Assembly (NCBI GenBank): GCA_927910745.1
Contig: CAKMNX010000028.1
Coordinates: 53,071 to 117,070, forward strand
DNA: 64,000 bases
Source: an uncultured Candidatus Saccharibacteria bacterium
GTDB taxonomy: Bacteria; Patescibacteriota; Saccharimonadia; Saccharimonadales; Saccharimonadaceae
Reading direction: 5' to 3'
Part shown: positions 54,304 to 62,746 of the stretch, one piece after another
Layout: each line of letters starts with the position of its first letter
Numbering within the stretch: the stretch's first letter is position 1
Program-made: the position numbers and the translations under genes
The notes under the pieces: generated by a model
Database searches by the model: none
Told to the model about the DNA's origin: nothing
What the model saw: only the letters and a program-made list of their open reading frames with translations

Positions 54304-54489
54304 GATAAAGATAGACTATCCCAGAAAAAGGCTGGTAAGATTCCAACGCGTGAAGATTATGATAAGAGAAAACATGTATAGCTATCCTAAAAGTAAGAGG
54401 AAGGTGTTTTTAGAGCAGTAATGGGAAAAGTAGTGTCAGAGTATGGCGAAGTGTAGAAACACCATGTAAGGCTTATAAGTTACCCAAGT

Positions 54490-54735
54490 GTGAGTGAATA
54501 TTGTAAGTGCAGCAGTCTACAAGAAAATACAAGCTATGTCACACTGTATACTACCTTACTCAATACAATAAGCTCCTTGCCGAAGGGAAAAGAGTTTGTT
54601 TTAAGGGAATTAATCGCAACACCGCCGGCTTTGATAGGCAGATGGTTTTATGAAAATGTCAATAATGGACTTGTAAAGAATGTAGAACACATCGGAAAAG
54701 CTGAAGGTGGAATAGAAAAATATAAGAGAATATGA
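54490..54735 (+). CDS. Small DUF1413-like protein
   Basis: 81 residues from GTG 54490, though the real start may be inside. The second half, SLPKGKEFVLRELIATPPAL and GRWFYENVNNGLVKN, ending EKYKRI, resembles DUF1413 proteins carried on mobile DNA of Firmicutes. Low GC, AT-rich codons. Function unknown. Confidence 0.45.
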   Translation: MSEYCKCSSLQENTSYVTLYTTLLNTISSLPKGKEFVLRELIATPPALIGRWFYENVNNGLVKNVEHIGKAEGGIEKYKRI

Positions 54736-54807
54736 TGTTGATTTCAAATAGCTTATAGTGCGTATCAGATTGGAAAAGATATTGAGATAATTGTGGAGGT
54801 GCATTTC

Positions 54808-55820
54808 ATGACAGAAGAAAATAAAGAGATTGTGGTAATAGATGAAACGACAATTAAAAGTAAGATTCACTATATAAGAAATCAAAAGGTTATGCTTGAT
54901 TTTGAACTTGCTGAAATTTATGGATATGAAACAAGAGCGTTTAATCAACAGGTAAAAAGAAATAATGAAAAATTTGATGAAGATTTTATGTTCCAATTGA
55001 CTGATGAGGAAGTGGACGAACTTTCAAGATCACAAAATGTGACCTTGAACAAAGGAACAGGCAGAGGAAGCAATATAAAGTACAATCCCTACGCCTTTAC
55101 AGAGCAGGGTATTTATATGCTTATGACTGTATTAAGGGGAGAACTGGCAGTTAAACAGAGCAAGGCTTTAATACGCTTGTTTAAGCAGATGAAAGACTTT
55201 ATGATTGAAAATCAAGATTTTATCGGCTCAAAAGAATTAGTCCAAATAGCTATACAGACTAATAAGAACACACATGATATAGCAAAGATAAATGATACGA
55301 TAAACACCTTAGCAACAAAAGAGGATTTGAAAAAAGTGATGGATAATTTTATAGATCCGGATACCTATAAACACTTCCTCTTGATGAATGGAGATAAGAT
55401 AGAAGCTGATGTTGCCTATACTAAGCTATATAAGTCTGCCAAGAAAAGCATTTATGTCATAGATAACTATATAGGCTTAAAAACATTAGAACTGCTAAGA
55501 GCTGCCAAAGATAGTGTTGAAGTCGTTATATTTAGCGATAATGTAAGACATAAAGATATGCTTACAAAAATATTCTCCATGATTTTATAAGAGATTATCC
55601 TACCATCAATGTAAAAATGAAGATTGCAGGTAAAAAGTATCACGATCGGTATATTGCGATAGACTATGGGACAGAACACGAAGCCTTTTATCTTTGTGGA
55701 GCATCATCGAAAGATGCCGGAAATAAAATATCAAGTATTACCAAGATAGAAGAGTCATCAAAGGATATGTATCATACGATGTTTGGTGGAGTGTTACGCA
55801 ATAAGAATTTGAAAATTTAA
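54808..55820 (+). pseudogene. ORF6N-domain protein, frameshifted, low-GC
   Basis: Starts at ATG 54808 behind GGAGGT. Residues 1-90 form an ORF6N domain (DFELAEIYGYETRAFNQQVK, YAFTEQGIYML), common in phages and mobile elements of Firmicutes. The C-terminal part continues after a frame break at 55573-55574 (TT; TTT restores TKIFLHDFIRDYPTINVKM) to HDRYIAIDYGTEHEAFYLCG, a PLD-like or DUF-type end. Total about 337 residues. The codon use and AT content are unlike the flanks, so I infer transfer from a low-GC Firmicute. ORF6N proteins are thought to bind DNA. Confidence 0.7.
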
Positions 55821-55822
55821 CT

Positions 55823-55971
55823 ATGTCAATAACAGATGAGACAGTTATATAAGCTTTACGCAGGGCGGTAGAAGTAAAAAATCTAACGTCTTTTTATGTG
55901 CAACAAATGAAAGAGAAACTAGATAAACGAAAAAGGATACCAGGATACTGTTGCGGGAATTCGAAATATAA
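55823..55971 (+). pseudogene. Remnant of a small coiled protein
   Basis: ATG 55823 opens MSITDETVI, then TAA (55850-55852), then in the same frame ALRRAVEVKNLTSFYVQQMK and EKLDKRK; a further frame break at an A5 run leads to DTRILLREFEI and a stop. The helical text reads like one small protein with two lesions. It starts two bases after the ORF6N gene, so it probably came with it. Confidence 0.35.
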
Positions 55972-56065
55972 AGTCGGATCAAAAAGATAGTTTTGATTAA
56001 AAAGATCCTTGATGAATAGTAACAGGATTAGCGCGCTTATGTGGACGTGAGTTCCAGAGTTGTTG

Positions 56066-56093
56066 TTGACAATGGTACCAGAAGGCATATAAT
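56066..56093 (+). promoter_or_regulatory. Consensus sigma-70 promoter in front of a non-coding region
   Basis: TTGACA (56066-56071), 16-base spacer, TATAAT (56088-56093). Both hexamers match the consensus perfectly, the only such case I found here. Transcription would start near 56100, and no protein gene follows on the plus strand for almost 1 kb. Confidence 0.75.
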
Positions 56094-56099
56094 TCTAGG

Positions 56100-56460
56100 C
56101 AGACACAGGCTAATGCTGTGTCACTCTAATCTCCAGCGGGTGGTTTTTAAGTCACACAGCGGGAGATTTTGTTTTAGAGTGATTATCGCGGCTTTCTGTC
56201 AAAGACTTTGCGGTTTGTGCTGTTGGCTTTCAAATAGTCAATGCGGCTACTTCGCCTACCCGACACAGAGTACTGGCTGATACATCACAGTCACAAGAAC
56301 TCTACTGTTAGCCTCCTGGGTTCTTGCGTACTTTAATGTACGTTCAGCGAGACGGCGTGTCGAGAAGGCCTGGAAGAAAAGAAACGGCGGAGAGTCGAAT
56401 GAACTCACCTCTTAGGTGCAGGGAATTGCTACACTCCCGTCGACTCAACGTAAATTCTAG
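56100..56460 (+). ncRNA. Candidate abundant structured non-coding RNA, family unidentified
   Basis: No credible ORF, but many helices: 56102-56108 with 56116-56122 (7 bp perfect); 56122-56134 with 56162-56181 (bulged); 56294-56302 with 56318-56326 (9 bp, one G-U); 56327-56331 with 56338-56342; and a three-way junction closed by 56392-56398 with 56440-56446 (7 bp) holding hairpins 56406-56418 and 56421-56438. The consensus promoter ends just upstream. The size, about 350 bases, would fit tmRNA or RNase P RNA, but I find neither a convincing ALAA tag or tRNA-like end nor the GAGGAAAGTCC block. The 3' end is unknown. Confidence 0.45.
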
Positions 56461-56655
56461 CTAGGCTAGCGAATCGGAATCGCACATAAGTATGAATACG
56501 CCGGCGGCACTCATCACAGCTGCTGTAACAGCAAATACGAGAGCGCGTACGACCGGGAATTCGACAGCTGAGGCACGGCCAACAACAAGACCGATGCCAA
56601 AAAAATACGGTGTGCTCAAAACCGCAGTAAGAGCACATACGCTCTTCTTGCTCAT
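56461..56655 (-). CDS. Small two-helix membrane protein
   Basis: 64 residues from ATG 56655, which has a perfect GGAGG site five bases upstream. Two hydrophobic helices (about 8-28 and 36-60) around a short loop (RASAVEFPVVR). No family recognised. It converges with the candidate RNA. Confidence 0.5.
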   Translation of the reverse strand: MSKKSVCALTAVLSTPYFFGIGLVVGRASAVEFPVVRALVFAVTAAVMSAAGVFILMCDSDSLA

Positions 56656-56689
56656 GGTTTCCTCCATTCCCAGGAGTGTAGCATCTTTA

Positions 56690-56977
56690 TTGTATAATAC
56701 TCAGCGAGATATGCCTAGGGTTGGTTTCCCACTGGCCTATGCTTTTTATACTCTCTGTTATGCGATATCAGAAAGATTGAGCGTGTCAGGGTCTTTTGCT
56801 CTATAAGCTTACTATAATAGGGGACATAACCTCTTAGAGTAAGGACTGTGGTAGATGATGTAGCTTGATGAAGAGTTTATGCGTTACACTAACCCACGAA
56901 TAGTTAAGGATAGTATGATACCGAGTGGATGGTGAGCTAAAATAACTGAGTGCCCAGTACTTTATTTCTCAAACTAC
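56690..56977. other. Non-coding stretch between the small membrane gene and the MacB-like operon
   Basis: About 290 bases of AT-rich DNA. I see no supported gene. A TATAAT-like box lies near 56694-56700 but no gene follows closely. Confidence 0.35.
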
Positions 56978-57009
56978 TTGACATTTCAGTATACCTTGTA
57001 TAGCATAGT
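56978..57009 (+). promoter_or_regulatory. Promoter and possible PadR operator of the MacB-like operon
   Basis: TTGACA (56978-56983) with a weak -10 (TAGCAT at 57001, 17-base spacer). A near-dyad GTATAC-CTT-GTATAG (56989-57003) overlaps it and may be bound by the PadR regulator of the same operon. AAGGAG precedes ATG 57046. Confidence 0.4.
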
Positions 57010-57045
57010 ACCAGGCAATAACAATAATATAGTAAGGAGTATCGA

Positions 57046-58319
57046 ATGAGGAGAATCGATATAATCAAGCGAGCAGGGCGGAACCTACGCCAGGCCAAGG
57101 CGCGCACGGCGCTGACGGCGCTGGCGATGTCGGTGGGGGCGTTTACGATTGGGGTGGCGCTGATGCTGGGCAATGGCGGCCGGGCCTTTTTGACCACGGT
57201 GATAGAGAGTGCCGGCAGCGCCTCGACGGTGTATGTGACGCACACCCGCGACGAAACCAAGCTGCCTGAATACGGCCAGAACAAGGCCATCAGCGAGACC
57301 GGTGCTGTCATGCTGAGTGATGACGATGTTGCTAAGCTCAGCAAGCTAGGTCACGTCAAGGCAGTGCGGCCGTATGTGAATGTGACCCAGGCGGTGCGCT
57401 ATGTGGAGAGCCCGGCTAACCATAAGCGGCTGATTGCCTCCATCAACGTTAAGAATGAGGGCAAATCATCCAAGATTGTGGCTGGTGAGCTGACCAAAAC
57501 TGATGATGGCACCGACCTGGCGCCCGGCCAAGCCATCCTAGCCAAGGAGTATCTGGCGGACTTTGGCTTTGGCTCGGCCAGGATGCCGTGGGCAAAACCA
57601 TCACGCTCCATGCCGAGGGGCCGGGTGGCGTGCATGACAAACAGCTCACGATCGTGGCGGTCGAAACCGCTGGTATGGCGTCGATTGGCTACCAGCCCGG
57701 TGTGACGATTACCACCGATGACGCCATGATGATTAACAACAAAACCAAAGCCCCCGGCAAAGCCAACCAGTACTTTAGTGTGGTGGTGCGGGCTGATGGC
57801 GACGAGCACGCCGCTGCCGTCAAAGACGCCGTCGTTAAGCTGGGTGGTGGCGACTACCAAGCCCAAACCTTTGCTGAAGCCAAGGAGGGTATGCTCAGTA
57901 TCATTAACGGCGCGCAGTACGGCCTGCTGGCCTTTGGTGCCCTGGCGTTGCTGGCCAGTATGTTTGGGATTATTAACACCATGTATATCTCGGTGCTGGA
58001 GCGAACGCAGCAGATTGGCCTGATGAAGGCGCTGGGCATGCGCAGCCGCGATGTTGGTAAGCTCTTTCGCTACGAGGCGGCGCTGATCGGCGTCATCGGC
58101 GGCGTGATTGGCGCAGGTGGGGCCAGCCTACTGAGCCTGCTGAACCCCTGGATCGTCGAGAAGCTCAAGTTCGAGCAGGGTATGCAGGTGCTTTTGCCTG
58201 AAGCCTGGCAGATGATCGCGCTGGTATTGCTGCTGGCTATCCTCGGCATTATTGCCAGCTACTTGCCAAGCCGCAAAGCAACCAAGCTTGACCCAATCGA
58301 GGCACTAAGGGCAGAATAG
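57046..58319 (+). CDS. MacB/FtsX-type ABC permease (apparent frameshift)
   Basis: About 424 residues after correction. N-terminal membrane helix, a large outside MacB-like domain, then three helices near the C-terminus with the FtsX pattern (ISVLERTQQIGLMKALGMRSRDV, and YLPSRKATKLDPIEALRAE). The frame is lost at 57573: one more C (GGCCTCGG) restores FGFGLGQDAVGKTI. Works with the ATPase encoded next. MacB-type exporters move peptides, lipoproteins or antibiotics across the envelope. Confidence 0.88.
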
Positions 58320-58334
58320 AATAAGGAGAAGGAC

Positions 58335-59021
58335 ATGATTGAACTACGGCATATTACCAAAACCTATGGCAAAAAGCACAACCAATTTACGGCACTCAAT
58401 GACATTAACCTCACCATCCCGGGGGGCGCCAGCGTAGCTATCCTTGGCAAGTCCGGCTCGGGTAAGTCCACCTTGATGCACGCGATCTCTGGCCTCGACC
58501 GGCCACAGACAGGGCAAGTGGTGATCGGCGGGCGAGATATCCTGCAGATGAAGCCGCGGCAGGTTGATGCCTTCCGGGCACGGACGATTAGCTTTATCTT
58601 CCAGAGTTTCTTTGTCGAGGGTAATGACAGCGTGGTGAGCAATGTGATGCTGCCGCTGGAGATCGCTGGTGTGCCACGAGCGCAACGCAGCGCCAAGGTA
58701 AACCAGGCGCTCGAGGCGGTTGGCCTGGCCAGCAAAAAGCACAATAAGGCTAAGGATCTGTCCGGTGGGCAGAAGCAGCGTCTGGCGATTGCCCGGGCAA
58801 TCGTCGGCGAGCCGAAGATCCTGTTTGCCGATGAGCCAACTGGCAACCTGGATAGCGAGACAGGTGCCCAGATCGAGGAGCTGCTCTTTCGCCAGCAGCG
58901 CGAGCACGGCACAACGCTGATTATTGTGACGCACGATGCGGATTTGGCTAAGCAATGTGATTATCAAGTAGTAATCAAAGACGGGCGTGTCACACGCCAT
59001 AACATCCCAGGAGGGCACTGA
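58335..59021 (+). CDS. MacB/LolD-type ABC ATP-binding protein
   Basis: 228 residues. Walker A GKSGSGKST, signature LSGGQKQRLAIARAI, Walker B ILFADEPTGNLDS, switch His in VTHDADLAK. TGNLDS is typical of the MacB/LolD/FtsE group, fitting the FtsX-type permease upstream. Its stop overlaps the padR start by one base. Confidence 0.93.
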   Translation: MIELRHITKTYGKKHNQFTALNDINLTIPGGASVAILGKSGSGKSTLMHAISGLDRPQTGQVVIGGRDILQMKPRQVDAFRARTISFIFQSFFVEGNDSVVSNVMLPLEIAGVPRAQRSAKVNQALEAVGLASKKHNKAKDLSGGQKQRLAIARAIVGEPKILFADEPTGNLDSETGAQIEELLFRQQREHGTTLIIVTHDADLAKQCDYQVVIKDGRVTRHNIPGGH

Positions 59022-59350
59022 TGAATGCAACTGACTATGCCGAGGCGCTAACGACGCAGCTGCGCAAAGGCTTCTTATCGTACTGCGTGCTGGTGGTGTG
59101 TGCCAAGGAGCCACGCTACACCAGCGAGATCATCCAGCAGCTCCGTCAGGCTGACCTGATGGTGGTGGAGGGGACGATCTACCCATTACTGAGTCGCTTG
59201 CAAAAGGACGGGCTCTTGCAACACGAATGGAAAGAAAGTGAGCAAGGGCCGCCGCGCAAATACTATACAGCCACGCCGTTTGGCACAGAGGTAACCAAGC
59301 AGCTCAAACACAATATTGCGGCACTAAGTAGTACAATAGAGAAGTTGTAA
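59021..59350 (+). CDS. PadR-family transcriptional regulator
   Basis: 109 residues. Winged helix of the PadR type: RYTSEIIQQLRQADLMVVEG, TIYPLLSRLQKDGLL, and PPRKYYTATPFG. It is a short, class 2-like PadR; such regulators often control the ABC exporter in their own operon. It overlaps the ATPase gene and is followed 12 bases on by the PspC gene. Confidence 0.92.
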   Translation: MNATDYAEALTTQLRKGFLSYCVLVVCAKEPRYTSEIIQQLRQADLMVVEGTIYPLLSRLQKDGLLQHEWKESEQGPPRKYYTATPFGTEVTKQLKHNIAALSSTIEKL

Positions 59351-59362
59351 GGAGGATATCTC

Positions 59363-60649
59363 ATGAAGGAAATTACCAATATCCACCTCGCCAAGACGCC
59401 ATTTCGTGTTGAGGTCGAGGCAAAACACGCGCTGGGAGAGTATCTGGCGTCGATTCAGCAGCGGATGCATGCCGAGCCAGAAGCAATGCGCGAGATCGAA
59501 GCGCGGATGGTCGAGCTGCTCGCTGAGCGCGGTGTGACGCGCGATGGTGTGGTGACTACTGAGGATGTTACGGCACTGCGCGGTCAGATGGGCGAACCTC
59601 GGGAGTTTGCCAGTGAAACCGAGGCAGGAGACGACGATGCTGCGCTGCGAGATGCAGCTGAGGCGGCTCTCGCGGACGGGGCGCCCAAGCAGCTGATGCG
59701 CGATACAGATCATGCGTTGATCGGTGGGGTGTGTGCTGGGGTAGCGGCGTACTTTGGAATTAGTCCGCTGTGGATTCGTCTCCTGGCAATCGTCTCACCT
59801 TTTATGACGTTTGGGACGGCGCTGCTGATCTATATCGTGATGTGGCTGTCTATTCCACCAGCAGTGACGGCGTCGGATAAGCTGCGTATGGCCGGTAAGC
59901 CAGTGACGTTTGATAGCTTAAAAAAAGCCGCTGCCGAGCCTGCCAGCGGTAGCCAAGCGGCCCAGACTGCGGCGAAGGTGCTGCGCATTATGATTGGCTG
60001 TGGGGTCTTGATGATGGCGCTGGGTGCACTCGTCGCACTGATGGTCGGTGGTGTAATGAGCGCTACTATGGTCTCAAGCATGGGCGACTTTGCTGCGCAG
60101 AGCTGGCTGTGGTTGGCGTATGGTTGTGCAGTGCTCGGCGGCGTAGCGCTGACTGCTTTGCTCTCACTTGGTGCATGGAGTATCTTTGCCTGGCGGCTGA
60201 AGCGGCCGGTTGGTATTGCGATGCTAGCGATGCTCCTCGTTGGGGCGGTTGCTGTCTCTGGCCTAGCGGTTGGTGGAATGAATGCGGGGATGAGCCTGGA
60301 GCGCCAAATGCGCGATGTGCAGCGCACCAAGGTGGTTGACGTAGCTGATGCCACCACGGTGCGTGTCGATGGGACAACTCGGGCGAGCTATGGCGGCTAT
60401 GCCGAGAAGCCGCGTGTTGAGGTAGATTACTTGCAGATGAAAGGTGTCAAAGAGCCAACAGCGACGATTACTAAGGAAGGTAACCGGGCTATTGTGACCG
60501 TGCAGCATGATGCCTGTCGTGATCGCCATAACCTCTTCTCGACGTGTATCTACTCACCCAAGGATTATGTCAGTGTCCGGGTCTATGGGCCATCGCCACA
60601 GATGATGGAGGTGGACCATCGCCCTGATGTGGTGACCGATCGGTCGTAG
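59363..60649 (+). CDS. PspC-domain membrane protein, envelope stress type
   Basis: 428 residues. N-terminal helical region (1-90), then a PspC domain (LMRDTDHALIGGVCAGVAAYFG, then ISPLWIRLLAIVSPF), then four more membrane helices and a C-terminal outside domain of beta strands with a Cys pair (HDACRDRHNLFSTC). PspC proteins are membrane parts of phage-shock or envelope stress responses. In the MacB-PadR operon it may sense membrane damage, similar to the LiaFSR-linked exporters; inferred. Confidence 0.8.
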   Translation: MKEITNIHLAKTPFRVEVEAKHALGEYLASIQQRMHAEPEAMREIEARMVELLAERGVTRDGVVTTEDVTALRGQMGEPREFASETEAGDDDAALRDAAEAALADGAPKQLMRDTDHALIGGVCAGVAAYFGISPLWIRLLAIVSPFMTFGTALLIYIVMWLSIPPAVTASDKLRMAGKPVTFDSLKKAAAEPASGSQAAQTAAKVLRIMIGCGVLMMALGALVALMVGGVMSATMVSSMGDFAAQSWLWLAYGCAVLGGVALTALLSLGAWSIFAWRLKRPVGIAMLAMLLVGAVAVSGLAVGGMNAGMSLERQMRDVQRTKVVDVADATTVRVDGTTRASYGGYAEKPRVEVDYLQMKGVKEPTATITKEGNRAIVTVQHDACRDRHNLFSTCIYSPKDYVSVRVYGPSPQMMEVDHRPDVVTDRS

Positions 60650-60669
60650 CTGCGGTGAGGATAGACACT

Positions 60670-60696
60670 AAAACCCGCTTGGATGAGCGGGTTTTT
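60670..60696 (+). terminator. Terminator of the MacB-PadR-PspC operon
   Basis: 10-bp stem AAAACCCGCT/AGCGGGTTTT with a 6-base loop and a T-run. Confidence 0.9.
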
Positions 60697-60785
60697 ATAT
60701 GTTTTTGTTTTTTGGGTAGAGGGGAAGCAGAGAAGTATGCGATGGGCTGCGTCTTGGTCGGTATGGTGATTTAGGGCACCTTTGC

Positions 60786-60791
60786 TATACT
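60786..60791 (+). promoter_or_regulatory. -10 box (leaderless type) of the phosphotransferase gene
   Basis: TATACT six bases before ATG 60798. Confidence 0.6.
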
Positions 60792-60797
60792 AGAGGT

Positions 60798-61808
60798 ATG
60801 AGTCAGCCGTCGTCTTCCCAGATTTTGAGCCCATCGGCGCTTGCGATGGTGGCGCAGCACTGCAAAGTGGCGCGTGATCAGGTGCGGGTGGTGCCGATTG
60901 ACGGTGCGTCAACTGGGTGCCGGCGAGCTGCAGTACTCGCTGGAGCGCAGTGGGTGTTTGTCAAAGAAGCCGATCCAGAAGCTTCAAACCACGCTGCGCT
61001 GGCAGCGGCTCTGAGCAAAGATGATGCGGTGATCCGAGCGCTGCAACAGGCCGGTTCGCCATTGGTGACAGAGTTTGTTCAGTATGATGATGAGCGGGTG
61101 ATTATGCTCAGCCAGGCGTATATTGCCAAGGATGGCTGGCAGTGGCAGCCGCCTGACGCGGCAGATAAGCTGGCTCGTCAGCGGTATATAGCGGCGGTGC
61201 TGCGGGCGATTGCTCAGCTTGAGCAGACCAAGCTGCCTGCGGCGGCAGCTGAGACACTTGCGCTACATGCTACGGCGTTTGACCGGGTGGTGCAGTGTCA
61301 GGGGCTTCGGCTGCTCTGCGATAATGCGACGCGGCGGAAAGAGCTCCAGCAGACGTACCGCTCCTGGGCTGAGCAAGCCAGTAAGCCAGTGATTCGCCAG
61401 CGCTACGAGCAGTTTTGCGCCGTGCTTGATAATACCGAGCGCTTAGCTGATCTTGCGGCGCTAGCGGGGCAGGTGGCCGACCAGCCGTGTGATCGCTTGA
61501 GCCATGGTGATGTGCGGAGTGAGACGATTGCCTACCATGCTGCTCAGGATGACGTGAAGCTGATTGATTGGCAGTGGGCAGCTTATGTACCAAAGCGGTG
61601 GAGCACAACCGAGTTCTTGCTCGATATGGCGCGCCGCGGTTACGATGTGCAGGCCTGGCAGGCTGAGCTGAACCGGCCGCTGCTTGCTGGCCTAGTGGGA
61701 TATTATGCCGTATGCAGCGCTCAGCCTGCTCCTGAGGCAGCGCAAGCAGTGCGGCGGCTCCAGGCGTATATGGCGGCCACGGCGTATGATATGCTGGGCT
61801 ATGAATAG
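60798..61808 (+). CDS. Aminoglycoside phosphotransferase-like kinase
   Basis: 336 residues, no membrane segment. Kinase-like fold: ATP-site region RRAAVLAGAQWVFVKEAD with the candidate Lys, catalytic loop LSHGDVRSETI and metal Asp in VKLIDWQWA. In the family the loop is HGDxxxxN; here the Asn position is Thr/Ser, so activity may be altered. The substrate is unknown; choline, sugar and antibiotic kinases share the fold. Confidence 0.72.
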   Translation: MSQPSSSQILSPSALAMVAQHCKVARDQVRVVPIDGASTGCRRAAVLAGAQWVFVKEADPEASNHAALAAALSKDDAVIRALQQAGSPLVTEFVQYDDERVIMLSQAYIAKDGWQWQPPDAADKLARQRYIAAVLRAIAQLEQTKLPAAAAETLALHATAFDRVVQCQGLRLLCDNATRRKELQQTYRSWAEQASKPVIRQRYEQFCAVLDNTERLADLAALAGQVADQPCDRLSHGDVRSETIAYHAAQDDVKLIDWQWAAYVPKRWSTTEFLLDMARRGYDVQAWQAELNRPLLAGLVGYYAVCSAQPAPEAAQAVRRLQAYMAATAYDMLGYE

Positions 61809-61903
61809 CTAAGGACTATTCGTTGATGCTTTTATGGTTGCTGCAAAAAGATTACTCGTGCATATTGCGAGTGTCATTTTAGATGATAGGAGGTGAATAT
61901 ACC

Positions 61904-62116
61904 ATGGTAAAGACGGCGCACAGTAGTCTTGGGACTGATCCAGCTACCAAGCAGGGAGAAGAGGGTGAGGTTTCGTCTCAGAGTATGCAGCCACGGTATA
62001 ACCAGGAGACTGAACGCACTATTGCTCAGGCGCGTGCTATGATGGATGGCACACAGCCGCTGCAGCAGTATACGTCTTTTGCTGCACTGGTTGCAGCGAT
62101 TGATGCAGAATCGTGA
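61904..62116 (+). CDS. Possible RelB/DinJ-like antitoxin, no toxin next to it
   Basis: 70 residues from ATG 61904, behind a perfect AGGAGGTG ribosome site. The C-terminal half (TERTIAQARAMMDGTQPLQQY, then SFAALVAAIDAES) looks like the toxin-binding tail of RelB-type antitoxins; the N-terminal half is polar and disordered. No toxin ORF lies on either side, so this is uncertain. Confidence 0.4.
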   Translation: MVKTAHSSLGTDPATKQGEEGEVSSQSMQPRYNQETERTIAQARAMMDGTQPLQQYTSFAALVAAIDAES

Positions 62117-62445
62117 TGTGAACCATCTGATATATCGTGAGAAGAAAATGATTCGAAAGAGGTGCTAGAGAGAAATAGGCCAGGCACGTAAGAGGGGCGA
62201 TAGCATGTGTCAGTTATAGCGAGTAGCAGAGTGCTGAGTTATATTTTCGTTTTCTTTATCTCCTGATGCAGTATACGGCTTGGATAAGCGAACTCAGATT
62301 ATATTCAGCTCATGAAACAAAATAATTGCTTAGAGTGGTACAGGTAAGGGGAATATCTACTGGTGGTTTGGTTACTTTGCTTGCTTGTTTTATACTTGCC
62401 CTGTCATGAGAAAGAGGATAGCCATGCAAGGAAGGAGCACGCCGT
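62117..62445. other. Mostly non-coding stretch
   Basis: Little protein-like sequence. Near the end a TATACT (62391-62396) precedes a 31-codon ORF (62424-62519, AAAGAGGA site) that overlaps the next entry in another frame. Confidence 0.35.
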
Positions 62446-62682
62446 ATGACGTATACGAGATGGCGTGGCTGCGAGAATATGGGTTGTCTTGTTTATGTGG
62501 GGCATATGACAAACGATGAGGGATGTCGTGGTGCAAGCAATAGTCTATTTGTCGTGCAGCGCGATGAGCGTGAGTATGAGTACGCTGAGCGGTGTACGTT
62601 TTTAATTTGCCGGACCGCCCAGATGATACCTAAACAAAAGAGTTGCTCGTGTACTGAGCGGTATTTGCGTGGAAGGGTTTAA
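62446..62682 (+). CDS. Possible small Cys-rich protein
   Basis: 78 residues with seven Cys and a good AGGAAGGAG site about seven bases before the ATG. No family recognised. It overlaps the 31-codon ORF at 62424 in another frame; only one, or neither, is likely real. Confidence 0.25.
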   Translation: MTYTRWRGCENMGCLVYVGHMTNDEGCRGASNSLFVVQRDEREYEYAERCTFLICRTAQMIPKQKSCSCTERYLRGRV

Positions 62683-62746
62683 CGTGCAGGAGATTGCTTG
62701 AGACATCCGCTCGAGGCACTAGTGTCGTGGGTATGACGCAAGGACA

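Noticed and set aside
56041..56280. Plus-strand ORF of 79 codons at the start of the candidate RNA
   Set aside because: It begins upstream of the promoter, is rich in Cys and Ser without a pattern, and crosses the helices.
56211..56290. tmRNA tag-like segment (AAATAGTC before a possible resume codon)
   Set aside because: No reading frame after it ends in ALAA or a similar tag, and no tRNA-like 3' end was found. tmRNA is not supported, though not excluded.
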